Shown: positions 44,001-54,572 of the stretch, one piece after another
Layout of the letters: every line of letters starts with the position of its first letter
How positions within the stretch are numbered: the first letter of the stretch is position 1
From: Atkinsonella hypoxylon
Taxonomy: Eukaryota > Ascomycota > Sordariomycetes > Hypocreales > Clavicipitaceae
Direction of reading: 5' to 3'
DNA: 64,000 nucleotides
Assembly: GCA_000729835.1 (NCBI GenBank)
Contig: JFHB01000114.1
Coordinates: 34,023 to 98,022, forward strand
Position numbers and translations under genes: made by a program
Notes under the pieces: model-generated
Seen by the model: the letters and a program-made list of their open reading frames with translations, nothing else
Told to the model about the DNA's origin: nothing
Database searches by the model: none

Positions 44001-44856
44001 TTTATTTGAGGGCCATTGAGGCTAACAATCCGTTCCGGTCGAGTACACAAAAGGCCGCTCTACTCCGTACGCATAGAGTAGACTCCGGTGGGCGTGCAAA
44101 TATGCAGCCCAATCCAGCAACAGGAGTTCCTCGAATTCGGACACCAACCAGCCGAATTGCAAACGAGATGGAACAACTGCATCCAGTTTTACTGCATTAC
44201 GTCTGGGCATTGGCGGGATAAACGAAATGAGCCTTGTTTGTGGAAGAGACGGTATCACAGCGCATCAATACCCTAAAGCGAGGGGGGACAAAAGCAAAAC
44301 AGTTTGGCGTCTGGAAGACGTACCGACGAAATATGGACTCTCGATTTGCACAATATTTGAAACAGCAGTTAGCCAGCGTAAACACTGATTAGACCTTTTT
44401 TCTTTCTTTCTTTATTTTTTTTTTTTTTTCGCTAAAAAAAAAGAAGAAGAAGAAGAAGCTTCACTTGCGGTACGCGAAATAAAAGCTGGTTCAGTTGTCC
44501 GTTAAGGCGTGAAACCTGTTTTTGTGCCCCCAAACTTCCATCCAAAAAGTAATGTCCCGGTGAACCAGGTCGATACCGAACCCGGCTCCTCACTAGTTAA
44601 CCTCTCCTCGACATGGGTCCTTGTTGTTCATCAGTCAAGGGAGATCTCGCTAATCGAATTAATTTTTATCGCAATTTAACACTGCTCCACACGGACACGT
44701 CACGTAATTTGACCACCCATGCATGCCCTTGCAGTTAGTATCAGAGTGCTTTCATTCTACGCAGTGAATTACCCAGTCCCGCAAATGCTGTCGGCTGCAT
44801 CATGGTTCATGTGCTCAACTCCCTACGGCCTCTACAAAATTCTTCCGGAGACCCAT
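41020..44856. other. 3.8-kb gene-free interval
   Basis: No supported gene. Frames up to 150 codons exist on both strands but overlap and lack motif or splice support. The interval contains three exact TACGGAGTA/TACTCCGTA copies (42968, 43049, 44061), a GTTGCCGTCTT direct repeat near 42155, and a T-run/A-run pair (44398-44458) that could pair. Confidence 0.45.
44398..44458. repeat. Poly-T/CTT tract followed by poly-A/AAG tract (inverted)
   Basis: A run of T with TTTC units is followed after only a few bases by a run of A with GAA units. The two halves are complementary and could form a hairpin. Confidence 0.7.
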
Positions 44857-46486
44857 TTATTTCGGATAGTCTTTGATATGGAAGCTCTTTGATTTAACAA
44901 ACTGCTCAAAACCAAACCTGCCCAGAGTCTGGCCCTTGCCTGAGTTCTTAAACCCTGTCCAAGCAAGATCCTGTTTTACGATACAATGATCAGCATATAA
45001 GAAGAGGATTGAGTGATAAGCTAGATCGAAGGTTTGTGATGAAGTGAATCACCAGGTGGTGAGACCAGCTGCAATGAAGTTGTCGACTGCTGAGATGATA
45101 GCTTAGGGAGGTGGGACTTACTGGACTGGGATAGTCACAACGATTGACAAAGACCGTTCCTGCCTCCACCTGTTCTGCGAGGTCGTATCCCTTGGCCGTG
45201 TCTTTGGTCCATATACTGGCGGTGAGGCCAAACTGACTGTCATTCATGAGATTGATCGCCTCAGCATCGTTCTTCACTTTCATCACGGGAATGACAGGAC
45301 CAAAAGTCTCTTCTGTCATGACAGTCATGGAGTGATCAACTCCAACCAACAGAGTAGGTTTAACAAAGTTACCCTTCGATGGCGGATTTCTGAAGCTTTC
45401 GTTATCGGGCGTGACATCCCTAGCGCCCTTATCCAGAGCATCTTTGATGTGAGACTCAATCGTTTCTTTGGAACGCTTGGAGACGACGGGGCCAACGTGC
45501 GTCGCCTTGTCGAATGGATCGCCCAGCTTGTAGCCCTTGAGCACGTGTTGCACGGCTTCGACAAAGGCATCGTGGATTTTCTCATCCACATACACTCTCT
45601 CGAGCGAGCAGCAACTCTGTCCGGAGTTAAAGATAGCACCATCGACAATCTCCTCAGCTGCCCAAGCAATATCGACATCGTTCCGAATGTAAGCTGGGTC
45701 CTTGCCACCGAGCTCCAGGCCAACATCGACGATCCGATCCGAAGCCGCCTTTTGCACTGCGAGACCACCAGCCACAGAGCCAGTGAAGCAAATATGAGCT
45801 ATTCTGGGGTCTCGCACGAGTGTTTCCATAACAGTCGGTGAGCCGCAATGGAAGTATTGAAGTACGCCGTCTGGAAGACCAGCTTTAGTGAAGTATTCCG
45901 CAACATGCTCCACGATCGTGGGCGTCTGGGGAGACGGCTTCAGAACGACGGTATTTCCAGCCAAGATTGCCGGGACGAGAGAGTTCACGAGGATAAGATA
46001 AGGGTACTAAGACAATAGTTAGTAGAACAGGTCTGAGGTTAGGAAAAAGATGGGCGGGGGAAGATAGCATCTAGCACTTACATTCCATGCAAAGATAACG
46101 AGCACAGGTCCAACAGGAACCTTGCGGATAAACCTTTTAAACCCCTTTTCCGCTTCACCGTCAGTGTCTTTAAGGGCTTCGTCGCTAATCTTGAGCAGGT
46201 ATTCGGCTCGCTTGATGGCCGTGGTGATTTCCTTGCCCGCGAAAGCGAGTGGGCGACCCATCTGGGCGGTCAATTCCTCGGCGAGCTCAGCTTCATGGCT
46301 AGCGAGCTCTGTGAGAAACTTTTTCACCAATTCTTGACGCTCTTTGAGAGAAGTTGTGCGAAACTTTTGGAATGCCTCGGTGGCGATCTTGGGCAAGAGC
46401 TGGAGATTGGCGGCTGTGGCACCAGTTCGGGTGATGATAGCCTCGTTGGTGTTGGGCGAAATTGTTGTAATTGTCTCGACAGACAT
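44857..46486 (-). CDS. Aldehyde dehydrogenase (NAD(P)-dependent, ALDH superfamily)
   Basis: Oxidises an aldehyde to the acid. CDS is complement(join(44857..44970, 45122..46006, 46082..46486)), 467 residues. Joints read VIFAWN-YPYLILVNSLVPAIL and RCDYPSP-DLAWTGFKNSGKG, both in phase 0. Motifs: AILAGNTVVLKPSPQTP (cofactor binding), FTGSVAGG, LELGGKDP with the general-base Glu, NSGQSCCS with the catalytic Cys, and EETFGPVIPV. The final exon is only 38 codons and ends FVKSKSFHIKDYPK. The length is a little shorter than the usual 480-500. Overall shape is closest to the succinate-semialdehyde/lactaldehyde type, but the substrate cannot be fixed from sequence. No presequence is evident (start MSVETITTISPN), so cytosolic. 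Divergent from ESF2. Confidence 0.9.
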
Positions 46487-47077
46487 GACGGGTGGCTAAT
46501 AAATCGGTTGCTTCCTTGCTTTATTTCAGTTCAGATTGAGGACTAACTCTCGAGCGATTGTTGACCGACTTCAGATGTCTTGATTGATGACGGGAGTGGT
46601 CGAATGTACATAAGACTGAGAAGAAAGAAGGTACCTAAGGTACCTCGTCCATGACCTCAGTCTATGGGTGTGTTACTCCATGCCCCACGTCACCAGAAGC
46701 TTTCGTGTTCTCCCCTCTATTATCTCGCTGACCGTCTGCATCTCCAACGACTGGTAGCAGTAGCCGCGTGCTGGCGCGCACCGAACTCGGCTCCAGTAAA
46801 AAAAAAAACATTAGAGAAACATGAAAAAAACATGTCGCCATTTGCACTTGCAGCAACGATGCATACCTGTCTACAACGCCCATAACCGGAGACGAAGAAG
46901 AGCCTCGTACTGTAGAAGCCAGGGGCTGGACCCACTTTCCCAAGCTCTCTAGAGTCAAACTCCTATCTTATCAGCCACAAATGCATGCAACTATTTTTTC
47001 GAGTCCTGCCATGCCAATCCCGAGACGCTTTGATGGCATACTGACCACGAGCTTTACCATACGCCTCGCACGCCTAC
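46487..47077. promoter_or_regulatory. Divergent promoter interval between the aldehyde dehydrogenase and ESF2
   Basis: 591 nt between two divergent starts. It includes a GGTACCTAAGGTACCT near-palindrome at about 46630 and an A-run at about 46800. No coding feature. Confidence 0.45.
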
Positions 47078-48049
47078 ATGATGGCTTCAGAAAAGAAGAA
47101 CGACTTCCTAGATGTCTCAGATAGCGAAGATGACCAGCTAGACAATTACAACTCGGATGACGAGATAACCAAGGGCGGCCGTAGTGCCAAGCGGCGCAAA
47201 GTTGAGAGCGACGATGATGACGGCGCCAGTGACATTGGCCCCGAGCCCAGCGAAGACGAGAAATTGAATGGCGGTGGCTCGAAGCGAGACAGAACCACCC
47301 CAGAGCCGGGACCGGAAACCTCGAAACCACGGAAAGACATCCCAAAATTGGACACCAGTGTACTGGGCATCAACCAACCGCTCGTCAAGAAGAACCTCGT
47401 GACCTCGGACGCAGCCATAAAAAAATCCGGCGTCGTCTACATATCTCGCATCCCGCCTGGAATGAAGCCCTCTGCCCTACGCTCCCTCCTATCGCCTTAC
47501 GGAAAACTCAACAGAATATTCCTTGCACCGGAAGATCCTGCTGCGCGAGCAAGACGGAAAAAGGCGGGAGGCAATAAACGAGTCCTGTTTACGGAAGGGT
47601 GGGTCGAGTTCGTCAAGAAGAAAGAAGCCAAAGCTGCGTGCGAACTACTGAACGGACGCAACATTGGAGGTAAAAAGGGCTCCTTCTTTCGCGACGACAT
47701 TTGGAACTTGGTTTACCTCAAGGGCTTCAAGTGGTTTAATTTGACGGAGCAGATCACGGCGGAGAATGCAGAGAGGACAAGCCGCATGAGGGCTGAGATC
47801 AGCAAGGCGACAAAGGAGAATAAGGAATTTGTGCGAAACGTGGAGAGGGCCAAGATGTTGGATGGTATGCAGGCCAAGGCGAAGGCCAGGGTGAAGAAGA
47901 GGAAGGCTGCGGATGTCGATGCGGATAATGAGAATCCGACTAGGGAGGATAGAGGGCGGTCATTTAGGCAGATTGCGCTGGTGAAGAAGGCTGAGAGGTC
48001 TGAGGATCAGCCGGATCATGTTACGAGGGTTTTGAGTAAGATTTTCTAG
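47078..48049 (+). CDS. ESF2: Pre-rRNA processing protein ESF2
   Basis: RRM-type 18S rRNA processing factor (ABT1 in animals) that works with helicase Dbp8 in the small-subunit processome. Intronless, 323 residues (322 if the second ATG at 47081 is used). The N-terminal third is acidic with DSEDD and ESDDDDGASD stretches. The core starts KKSGVVYISRIPPGMKPSALR, then LLSPYGKLNRIFLAPED, the basic insertion RARRKKAGGNKR, FTEGWVEFVKKKEAKAACEL, NGRNIGGKKGSFFRDDIWNL and KYLKG-like YLKGFKWFNLTEQIT, all in the order known for Esf2. The tail is Lys-rich and ends VTRVLSKIF. The RRM lacks strong RNP-1 aromatics, as usual for this family. Confidence 0.93.
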   Translation: MMASEKKNDFLDVSDSEDDQLDNYNSDDEITKGGRSAKRRKVESDDDDGASDIGPEPSEDEKLNGGGSKRDRTTPEPGPETSKPRKDIPKLDTSVLGINQPLVKKNLVTSDAAIKKSGVVYISRIPPGMKPSALRSLLSPYGKLNRIFLAPEDPAARARRKKAGGNKRVLFTEGWVEFVKKKEAKAACELLNGRNIGGKKGSFFRDDIWNLVYLKGFKWFNLTEQITAENAERTSRMRAEISKATKENKEFVRNVERAKMLDGMQAKAKARVKKRKAADVDADNENPTREDRGRSFRQIALVKKAERSEDQPDHVTRVLSKIF

Positions 48050-48608
48050 GAACCAGGGTTTAGGTTTTTTTTGCATAGCGAAGTTCATTTGGGTTTCATG
48101 TTGAAGTTTACGAATGGAATGAAAGTTGTAGATTCTTGGTGAGTCTTCAACTCTTGTGTTCTCCTGGCATGGCACATTGTATTAAGCAATGACTGCGCAT
48201 CGAAATGACGGCAGTAGTTGAAATCTAATCGGTGCGATTCCTACGTCTGTTAACGTACCAGCACATGTGTAGACACTTGGTTACGAGGTGTATTTATACT
48301 GTCATGCATGTCACTCAATAGGTATACAAGTACAGCAAACATTATATTTGAGTCTGTTCTTTTCTTCAGTCTTCTCAGGTGACATATAGCATTGCATACT
48401 TCATAGACCCTTTCGATAAGGGTCTTCAGTCGGCTTATCAAGCAGCGGGGCAAATATTTTTCTGTGCCATTTGCAGCCCCGCGACATCGATCCTCGCCCT
48501 CGCCGCCCATTGCTTGGCCTTGGGGGATTCAAGTCCTTTTCTTTTCTAGTTTCCCATATACATCCATCTTCGGTTTTACCGTCGCCATTGCTGGAGAAAC
48601 GGGGCAAG
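48050..48608. promoter_or_regulatory. Interval between ESF2 and NMD3
   Basis: 559 nt between two co-directed genes; it must contain the ESF2 3' end and the NMD3 promoter. Nothing else is supported. Confidence 0.45.
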
Positions 48609-50258
48609 ATGTCGATGGATCTTGATGATGCTCCCGTCCCCATTGCGGCGACGCAGCAACAAACCGCCGCTACGTAAGTTGCCCTCGTCCGCCAGAGTCT
48701 CCCCGGATTTCCTGGTCTGTAGACGGACGGTTGTGCATGACTTCAGAGGCTGACTCTCTCATATGTACACAGAATTCTCTGCTGCAACTGCGGCGCTCCC
48801 ATCGACGGAACCACAGCCACCGGCGCCCTCTGCTTCAACTGCGTCAAACTTACGGTCGATATCTCCCAAGGCATCCAGCGCGAAGCAACCTTGAATTTCT
48901 GCCGCGACTGCGACCGATGGCTGTCACCCCCGAGCAGCTGGGTCGTGGCCATGCCGGAATCTCGCGAGCTCCTCGCGCTGTGTCTCAAAAAACTACGAGG
49001 TCTTCATAAAGTGCGGATTGTGGACGCTCACTTTATATGGACGGAACCGCATTCGCGACGAATCAAAGTCAAACTCACTATCCAGGATGCCGTTCAGGAT
49101 GGCGTCCTGCTCCAACAGAGCTTCGAGGTAGTGTACGTGGTGGCTACGCAACAGTGCCCAGAGTGCGCCAAGTCATACACCGCAAATGTGTGGCGAGCGT
49201 GTGTCCAGGTCCGACAAAAGGTCCTGCACAAGAGAACGTTCCTGTTCCTCGAGCAGCTCATCATGAAGCACAGCGCGCACAGAGACACGCTCAACATCAG
49301 GGAGGCCAAAGACGGCATCGACTTCTTCTTCTCGCAAAAGAATCAGGCGGAGAAATTCATCGACTTTCTCAACTCGGTTGTGCCAGTCAAGGTGAAGAAC
49401 TCGCAGGAGCTGATTTCCATGGATACTCATACGTCTAAGCGATCATACAAATTCACCTACTCGGCTGAGATTGTGCCTATTTGCAGAGATGACCTGGTGG
49501 CAATGCCCATCAAGCTTGCAAAGCAGAGCGGAAACATTTCACCCTTGGTCTTGTGCCACAAGATTGGCACAGCCGTCTACTTGATGGACCCTCAGACTCT
49601 GCAGACGGCCGATATCAGCTCGCCGATATACTGGCGCGAGCCGTTCAGGTCTCTCGCCGATGCGCACGAGCTGGTGGAATTTGTCATTATGGACATTGAG
49701 CCTACCAGCACCCGCAGAGGCAAGTGGGTGTTGTCTGAAGCCACTGTTGCCCGAGCCTCCGATCTGGGCGTCAACGACAAAACATACTTTACCAGGACGC
49801 ATCTGGGCCACTGTCTCCAGCCAGGCGACTCAGCAATGGGCTACCTGCTCACAGGCACCATGTTCAACAACCCCGGATTTGAAGCCCTCGAAAACTCCAA
49901 CGTCTACTCGTCCACCATCCCGGACGTGGTGCTCGTCAAGAAGAACTACCCGCGGCGCCGCAAGAACCGCCGCCGCAACTGGAAGCTCAAGCGCATGGAC
50001 AAGGACGAAGGCGAGCTGCTGCCCAAGAAGGCGGACCAGGATCGCATGGACCGCGAGTACGAGCAGTTCCTGCGGGATGTGGAGGAGGATGAAGAGCTCC
50101 GCGCGGCTCTGGCCCTGTACAAGAACGAGAAGACGCAGGCGGAGGAGGAGGAGATGAGCGTTGCGGAGACGGAGGACGACGAGGCCGATGGCGCTCCTCG
50201 GGTGAATTTGGAGGAGTTGTTGGATGACTTTGGTGAGCTTGCGATGAAGGACTCTTGA
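48609..50258 (+). CDS. NMD3: 60S ribosomal export protein NMD3
   Basis: Adapter that links pre-60S particles to the exportin Crm1. CDS is join(48609..48673, 48773..50258), 516 residues (yeast 518). Exon 1 gives MSMDLDDAPVPIAATQQQ; the 99-nt intron (GTAAGT...CACAG) leads to ILCCNCGAPIDG. The Nmd3 N-terminal zinc region is intact with paired cysteines CCNCG, CFNC, CRDCDRW and later CPECAKSY. The following domains show WRACVQVRQKVLHKRTFLFL and FFFSQKNQAEKFIDFL. The C-terminal part has a very basic segment (PRRRKNRRRNWKLKRM), then an acidic region and a leucine-rich end (VNLEELLDDFGELAM) that fits the nuclear export signal. Confidence 0.96.
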
Positions 50259-50489
50259 CTTGATGGATTACCAGGGTACCTATACAATGGCTGAATATAA
50301 AAGTTGGGCGTTTGCCAGGGCATGAAAACCACCGCTCTACTCCCAATGCCACGCTGAGTACTCGTGAATTAAAGGGCCCGTACTCAGCAAACCCATCTCC
50401 TTGACCCCATTCACCATCACACCGTAATGAAGCTCCAAGAAAGGCATCCCATCCCCCATCCCCATCCCCCATCCCCCATCCCCATTCCT

Positions 50490-50912
50490 TCACCTCCTAT
50501 CCTTCCGCACCCTCCGCGCCTCCACGCCAAAAGGATCCGCCTCGTCCTCCCCCTCCGCACCCTCCATCAGCCCCAAAAGACCACTCTGCGTCTCAAGCTC
50601 CCGTATCGCCCGCGCATTCTGCGCCCTCGCCCGCTCCTCCAGCCGCGCGTACTCGGCGCGATGCAGATGCGCCGTGAACAGCCGCGCCGTGCAGAGCAGC
50701 TCGTCTTCTACCATCCTGTACGCGTCGTCTGAGGCGGTCATGAATCTGGCCTACTTAGTATTGGGGTTAGCGTTGGAAAGTGGGCTTTGCACGCACCGCT
50801 CGGCTGGCGGGGAGGTATTTGACGCGGTGCGCGTTTGCGGCGATGCGCTGCGTTTGCGACGCGGGCTTTTCTCTCCGTCGGCTTGCTTTTCCCACGGTAG
50901 TTTGCGAGCCAT
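50490..50912 (-). CDS. Small unnamed conserved-looking protein (123 aa)
   Basis: complement(join(50490..50745, 50797..50912)). Exon 1 is basic (MARKLPWEKQADGEK, then SPRRKRSASPQTRT). A 51-nt intron (GTGCGT...GGCCAG) joins PPAER to FMTASDDAYRMVEDELL, then CTARLFTAHLHRAEYARLEE, a long helical region, and an acidic/basic tail ending RRVRKDRR. The helical block around YRMVEDEL..TA..FTAHLHRAEY looks like a conserved fungal family of unknown function. Very basic ends suggest a nuclear protein, which is inference. A second possible splice (GTGCAA with TAAGTAG) also keeps frame and would add two residues. Confidence 0.65.
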
Positions 50913-51343
50913 GGTGATTAATTAAGGTGGGTGAAGGCGAGGTGGAAAGAGGGAAGAGGGAAGAGGGAAGAGGGACGGGTTGGTGAGGAGATGAGCGGTT
51001 GTGTCTAAGCTTTTGCGGTCCGCCCCTGTGAACAAATGCGGCAGTTATCTGGTATGTGGTATTGTGGCATCTGGTGTACTGGCGAGTCATGAATTTTCAT
51101 ACATGCAAGTCTACTAGCAACACTCTTTGGAAGCACGGTTGCGCGCAAGTCAGGAAACATGCAGTAACATCCTTCAAGCCTCGGCACATGGATCAAAGCA
51201 AGATCCATTCCCATCCATGTTAATCTAATGCACAAAAGCGCGGGATTCCCAGCTCTTGGCCCCTAGTACACATAAAAGAATTCTTCCAACACACCAACGT
51301 GACTTGCACGGAATTTTCGATCCGTCCTTTTCAACCCAGGCAT
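50913..51343. other. Intergenic region
   Basis: Between the start of the 123-aa gene and the stop of the aspartate aminotransferase gene. It contains a GAGGGAA direct repeat near 50950. No gene is seen. Confidence 0.5.
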
Positions 51344-53073
51344 TTACTGACTCTCCTTCACCACCTTGTTAATAGCCTTGGCCACACGGTCAATGTTTTT
51401 CGAATTTAAACCAGCCATCGAGATACGTCCGTTCTTGGTCATGTAGATGTGGTACTCCTCGCGCAATTTCTGCACCTGTGACTCTACCAAACCTGTGAAA
51501 CTAAACATGCCAATCTGGTCAGTGATGTGATTCCACGTTCCAGGAGTACCCAGGTTTTCCAGTCTTGAGCGCAGCTCTTTTCGCATGTTGATAATGCGGC
51601 CAGACATGGTCCGCAGATTGTCTTCCCACTCTGTGAAGAGCTTGGGGTCATTCAAAACGGTGGCAGCGATACGGGCACCATACAAAGGAGGGTTGGAGAT
51701 CTCAGAACGCTGAAGAATGGCCAGCTGAGAAGCAATTCTTGTAATGGTGGTGCTGGCCTCGGGCCCAGGGCTAGTCACGATATGAAAACAACCAGCTCGC
51801 TCGCCATACAGACCGAAATTCTTGGCAAAACTCTGACAAACAACTGTTTCGAAGCCTTGCTCGATGAAGTAACGGATAGCGGCGGCATCTTGGACCAAAT
51901 TGCCAGAAGCGAAACCCTGGTAGGCACAATCAAAGAAGGGGAAGTGCTTCTTCTGGTTAATGATCACAGCAAGCTCCTTCCACTGCTCCAACGTAGGGTC
52001 AACGCCGGTCGGGTTATGGGCACAGGCGTGCAAGAGAATAATTGAACGATCGGGAGCGCTCTGGATGGCAGTCTTCATGCCCTCGAAATCTAAGCCTTTG
52101 GTCTTCTTGGAAAAATAAGGATAGTCGGCGACGCCAAGGCCAACATTGCCAAAGATTTGTTTGTGGTTAGCCCATGTGGGATTGGACATGTAGACAGTTC
52201 GGTTGCCCTTGTAGAATTTGGCGAGGAAGAGAGCGCCGAGATGGATGGCTCCGGTACCGGAGATGGTCTGCATCGACGTGGCCCGCTTCTCCTGGAGGGC
52301 CGGAGAGTCGGCGCCGAGAACCAGCTCAGCGGCCTTGGAGGTAAATTCGGGGATACCAGCAATCGGGGCATATTCGTGGTTCAACTCAGGGTTGTTTCGG
52401 AGAATCTCGTCCGCCTGTATTCCAGGAAAGTGGATTGCATTAGCAACAGTTTTCAGGCATCAATGTGTAATTCGTAACGGTGGCTGCTGTTTCAAGCGCA
52501 GCAAGCAGGGAGTTTGGCCTGGGAATAAACTATGCTGGATATTTCCACGTCTTCGTTCTGCATGCATCCTGCAGGACACACGGGTGGGCGGTTTAGCTCC
52601 GCAGCTGCGACCACATGATGGGCATGTTTTCGCTTACCGTGGCTTGGCAGATGGTCAGACGAGGTGAAGCTGCTGAGAGAACTGGAGGAGAGCCACAAAA
52701 AAATTCCAACATAAGGTCAAAGTAAGTGAGAGAATAGATTATGAAATACATACTGTTTTGACAACGGGAAGAATCCAGGGCTTTGCATTATCATCTCGGT
52801 AGGCGCCGATCCCCTGTGTGAGCGACATGTTAGGCCATTAGTTCGTAATGGAATGACAGCCACAAAACCGTGGTTCAAAAAAGAGCTTGGCAACGGCGTT
52901 GCGGTTGCCGTTGGCGCCGGCATTGGACATTGGGCATTATGCGTGCAAAACACACATACCAGGTCAACCTTAGAAGGGTCTGAGTCAGCCTTGTAGGCTC
53001 GTGCAAGTCCAAAGAGAGCATCTTCAGGAGCTTGCGGCACGGTATCGGCAGGAAAGTTGGTCGTCGAGGCCAT
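51344..53073 (-). CDS. Aspartate aminotransferase (probably cytosolic)
   Basis: PLP enzyme exchanging aspartate/2-oxoglutarate for oxaloacetate/glutamate. CDS is complement(join(51344..52414, 52754..52813, 52960..53073)), 414 residues. Exon 1 starts MASTTNFPADTVPQAPEDAL and ends SKVDL; exon 2 (60 nt) is GIGAYRDDNAKPWILPVVKT; exon 3 opens ADEILRNNPELNHEYAP. Motifs: GTGAIHLGA, YMSNPTWANH, HACAHNPTGVDP, DCAYQGFASG, the PLP lysine in SFAKNFGLYGERAGC, and the substrate Arg region MTKNGRISMAGLN. The intron between exons 2 and 3 (339 nt) is long for this genome. An in-frame ATG at 53154 would add 27 Ser-rich residues; the shorter start matches the usual fungal cytosolic form. Confidence 0.93.
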
Positions 53074-53420
53074 AGCGGGCGAGATGTGGTTTGCAATGTT
53101 GTTGATTCTCGCGAGCGACGGAGAGGAAGACGATGATGAAGATGGAGGAGTCATGGTGGGATGATGGGATGGTGGGGCGGTGGGGCGGCGGCAGCGAGAA
53201 TAATCAGCTAATAGTTAGGAGGCCGCTGACTGGTGCTGCGAATGGCAGGCTGCAGGTCAACAGTTGTGACGTCCTGGTTCAGAGGTGCTCCAGTTAGGTT
53301 GTGCTGTCGAGGGTCGATCGAGAAGTCGAGAGAACGTCAAGGTCGATCCTGGCTGGTTTGTGGCAGCTCGACGTCATCGACGAACAACGCGCTGTCTGAT
53401 ATGCGAGCCAGACAAGCTAA

Positions 53421-53465
53421 GCTGACAAGCTGACAAACTGACAAGCTGACAAGCTGACAAGCTGC
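53421..53465. repeat. Tandem repeat, unit GCTGACAA
   Basis: Five 8-nt units, one with a single change (ACTGACAA), then a partial copy. Confidence 0.9.
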
Positions 53466-53647
53466 AGAAGAATGGGCTGAGGGCAGGCGGCAGGCGGCAG
53501 ACGAAATAAAAGGTAGTTAGCCCAAATAAAGATGCGCCTGTTCTACACTGCTAGCTTGGCGCAGAGGTGCAAAGGTCTCTTCCCTCTTGAAATTTTCTGC
53601 TGCGATTTCATCTGGGGACTCGGATGCGATGCGCGCGCGCGAGAAGC

Positions 53648-53674
53648 GATGGGAGCGATGGGAGCGATGGGAGC
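53648..53674. repeat. 9-nt tandem repeat, unit GATGGGAGC
   Basis: Three exact copies, intergenic, preceded by a CG-alternating run near 53630. Confidence 0.85.
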
Positions 53675-54572
53675 CGTGGCCGCTTTTATGGCTTCAATGG
53701 CTTGTGAGTGCCCCATCTTGCCGAGTTTCCAGCAATCCTGTCACGGAGCATCTGTTTTCGACCGAGGCCCCCTCGGCTCTCACGGGCTGCCGCCGCCATG
53801 TACTAAGTAAGAACCAGACTTGACACTAAAAACAAGACGGCCTGGGATCTAATGCCCATATTCGCCCGCTTCTCTGTCTGGGCCGGCTTGTTTGCCACAG
53901 TGTCAAGGGGCACATCTAGAGACGTCTACGGGTCTGGATGAATTAGGTACTCGACACGTGCTCGTACTCGGGGAAATTGTAGAATGGTAGTATTGTACCA
54001 CCTAGCGTGCGCTCCACAATCCTCCCTCCGGCTTCACCCGCAGCATCTCCTCGATCATGGCCCGATCACCATCATCTATCTGCTCCTACAAGGCGAAAGG
54101 AAGACTTTTGTCCGCGGTCCACTGACAAGACAGGGCTGACACCTACCTAGGTAAGTACGTAAATTGACCACGCCTGGTGGCCAGAATTTCCGGGTTTCCC
54201 AAGTAAACGCAATTGACCTTTAAACAAACACGGCACGAACCTTCCATTCGGGCAGGAGCTTGACTGCCTACCTGCCTAGGTACCCACCTGATCAGGTAAG
54301 TGCCGCAAACGCCGCTTTTGATGCATTTATTGCTCGTGACCTCGTGACTGGCAGTCAGGGAAGGCTTACATTGGCCTGGGACGGCTCTTCGGACTTGTCC
54401 CCACACACTCAATGACATGTGCTCTTGCCGCAGCCGCCAGCCTTGCCGTGGCTCTTGAATACAGCTCAAATGAGAAAGACGAAATGACTTTGCGCTGCCA
54501 TGCCATAGGCATCGGAAAGCACATATGACGATAGACACGTCTGACAAGAAGCATTTACCTCACAAATTGCCA

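Larger units (their letters stand above)
53074..54572. other. 1.5-kb gene-free interval with tandem repeats
   Basis: Upstream of the aminotransferase and downstream of UFE1. It contains a GCTGACAA array (53421-53465), a GATGGGAGC triplet repeat (53648-53674) and TACCTAGGTA-type sequences at about 54146 and 54275. No gene is supported. Confidence 0.5.

Noticed and set aside
49660..50157. 165-codon forward frame over NMD3
   Set aside because: Alternative-frame shadow of the NMD3 coding region ending in an Arg run.
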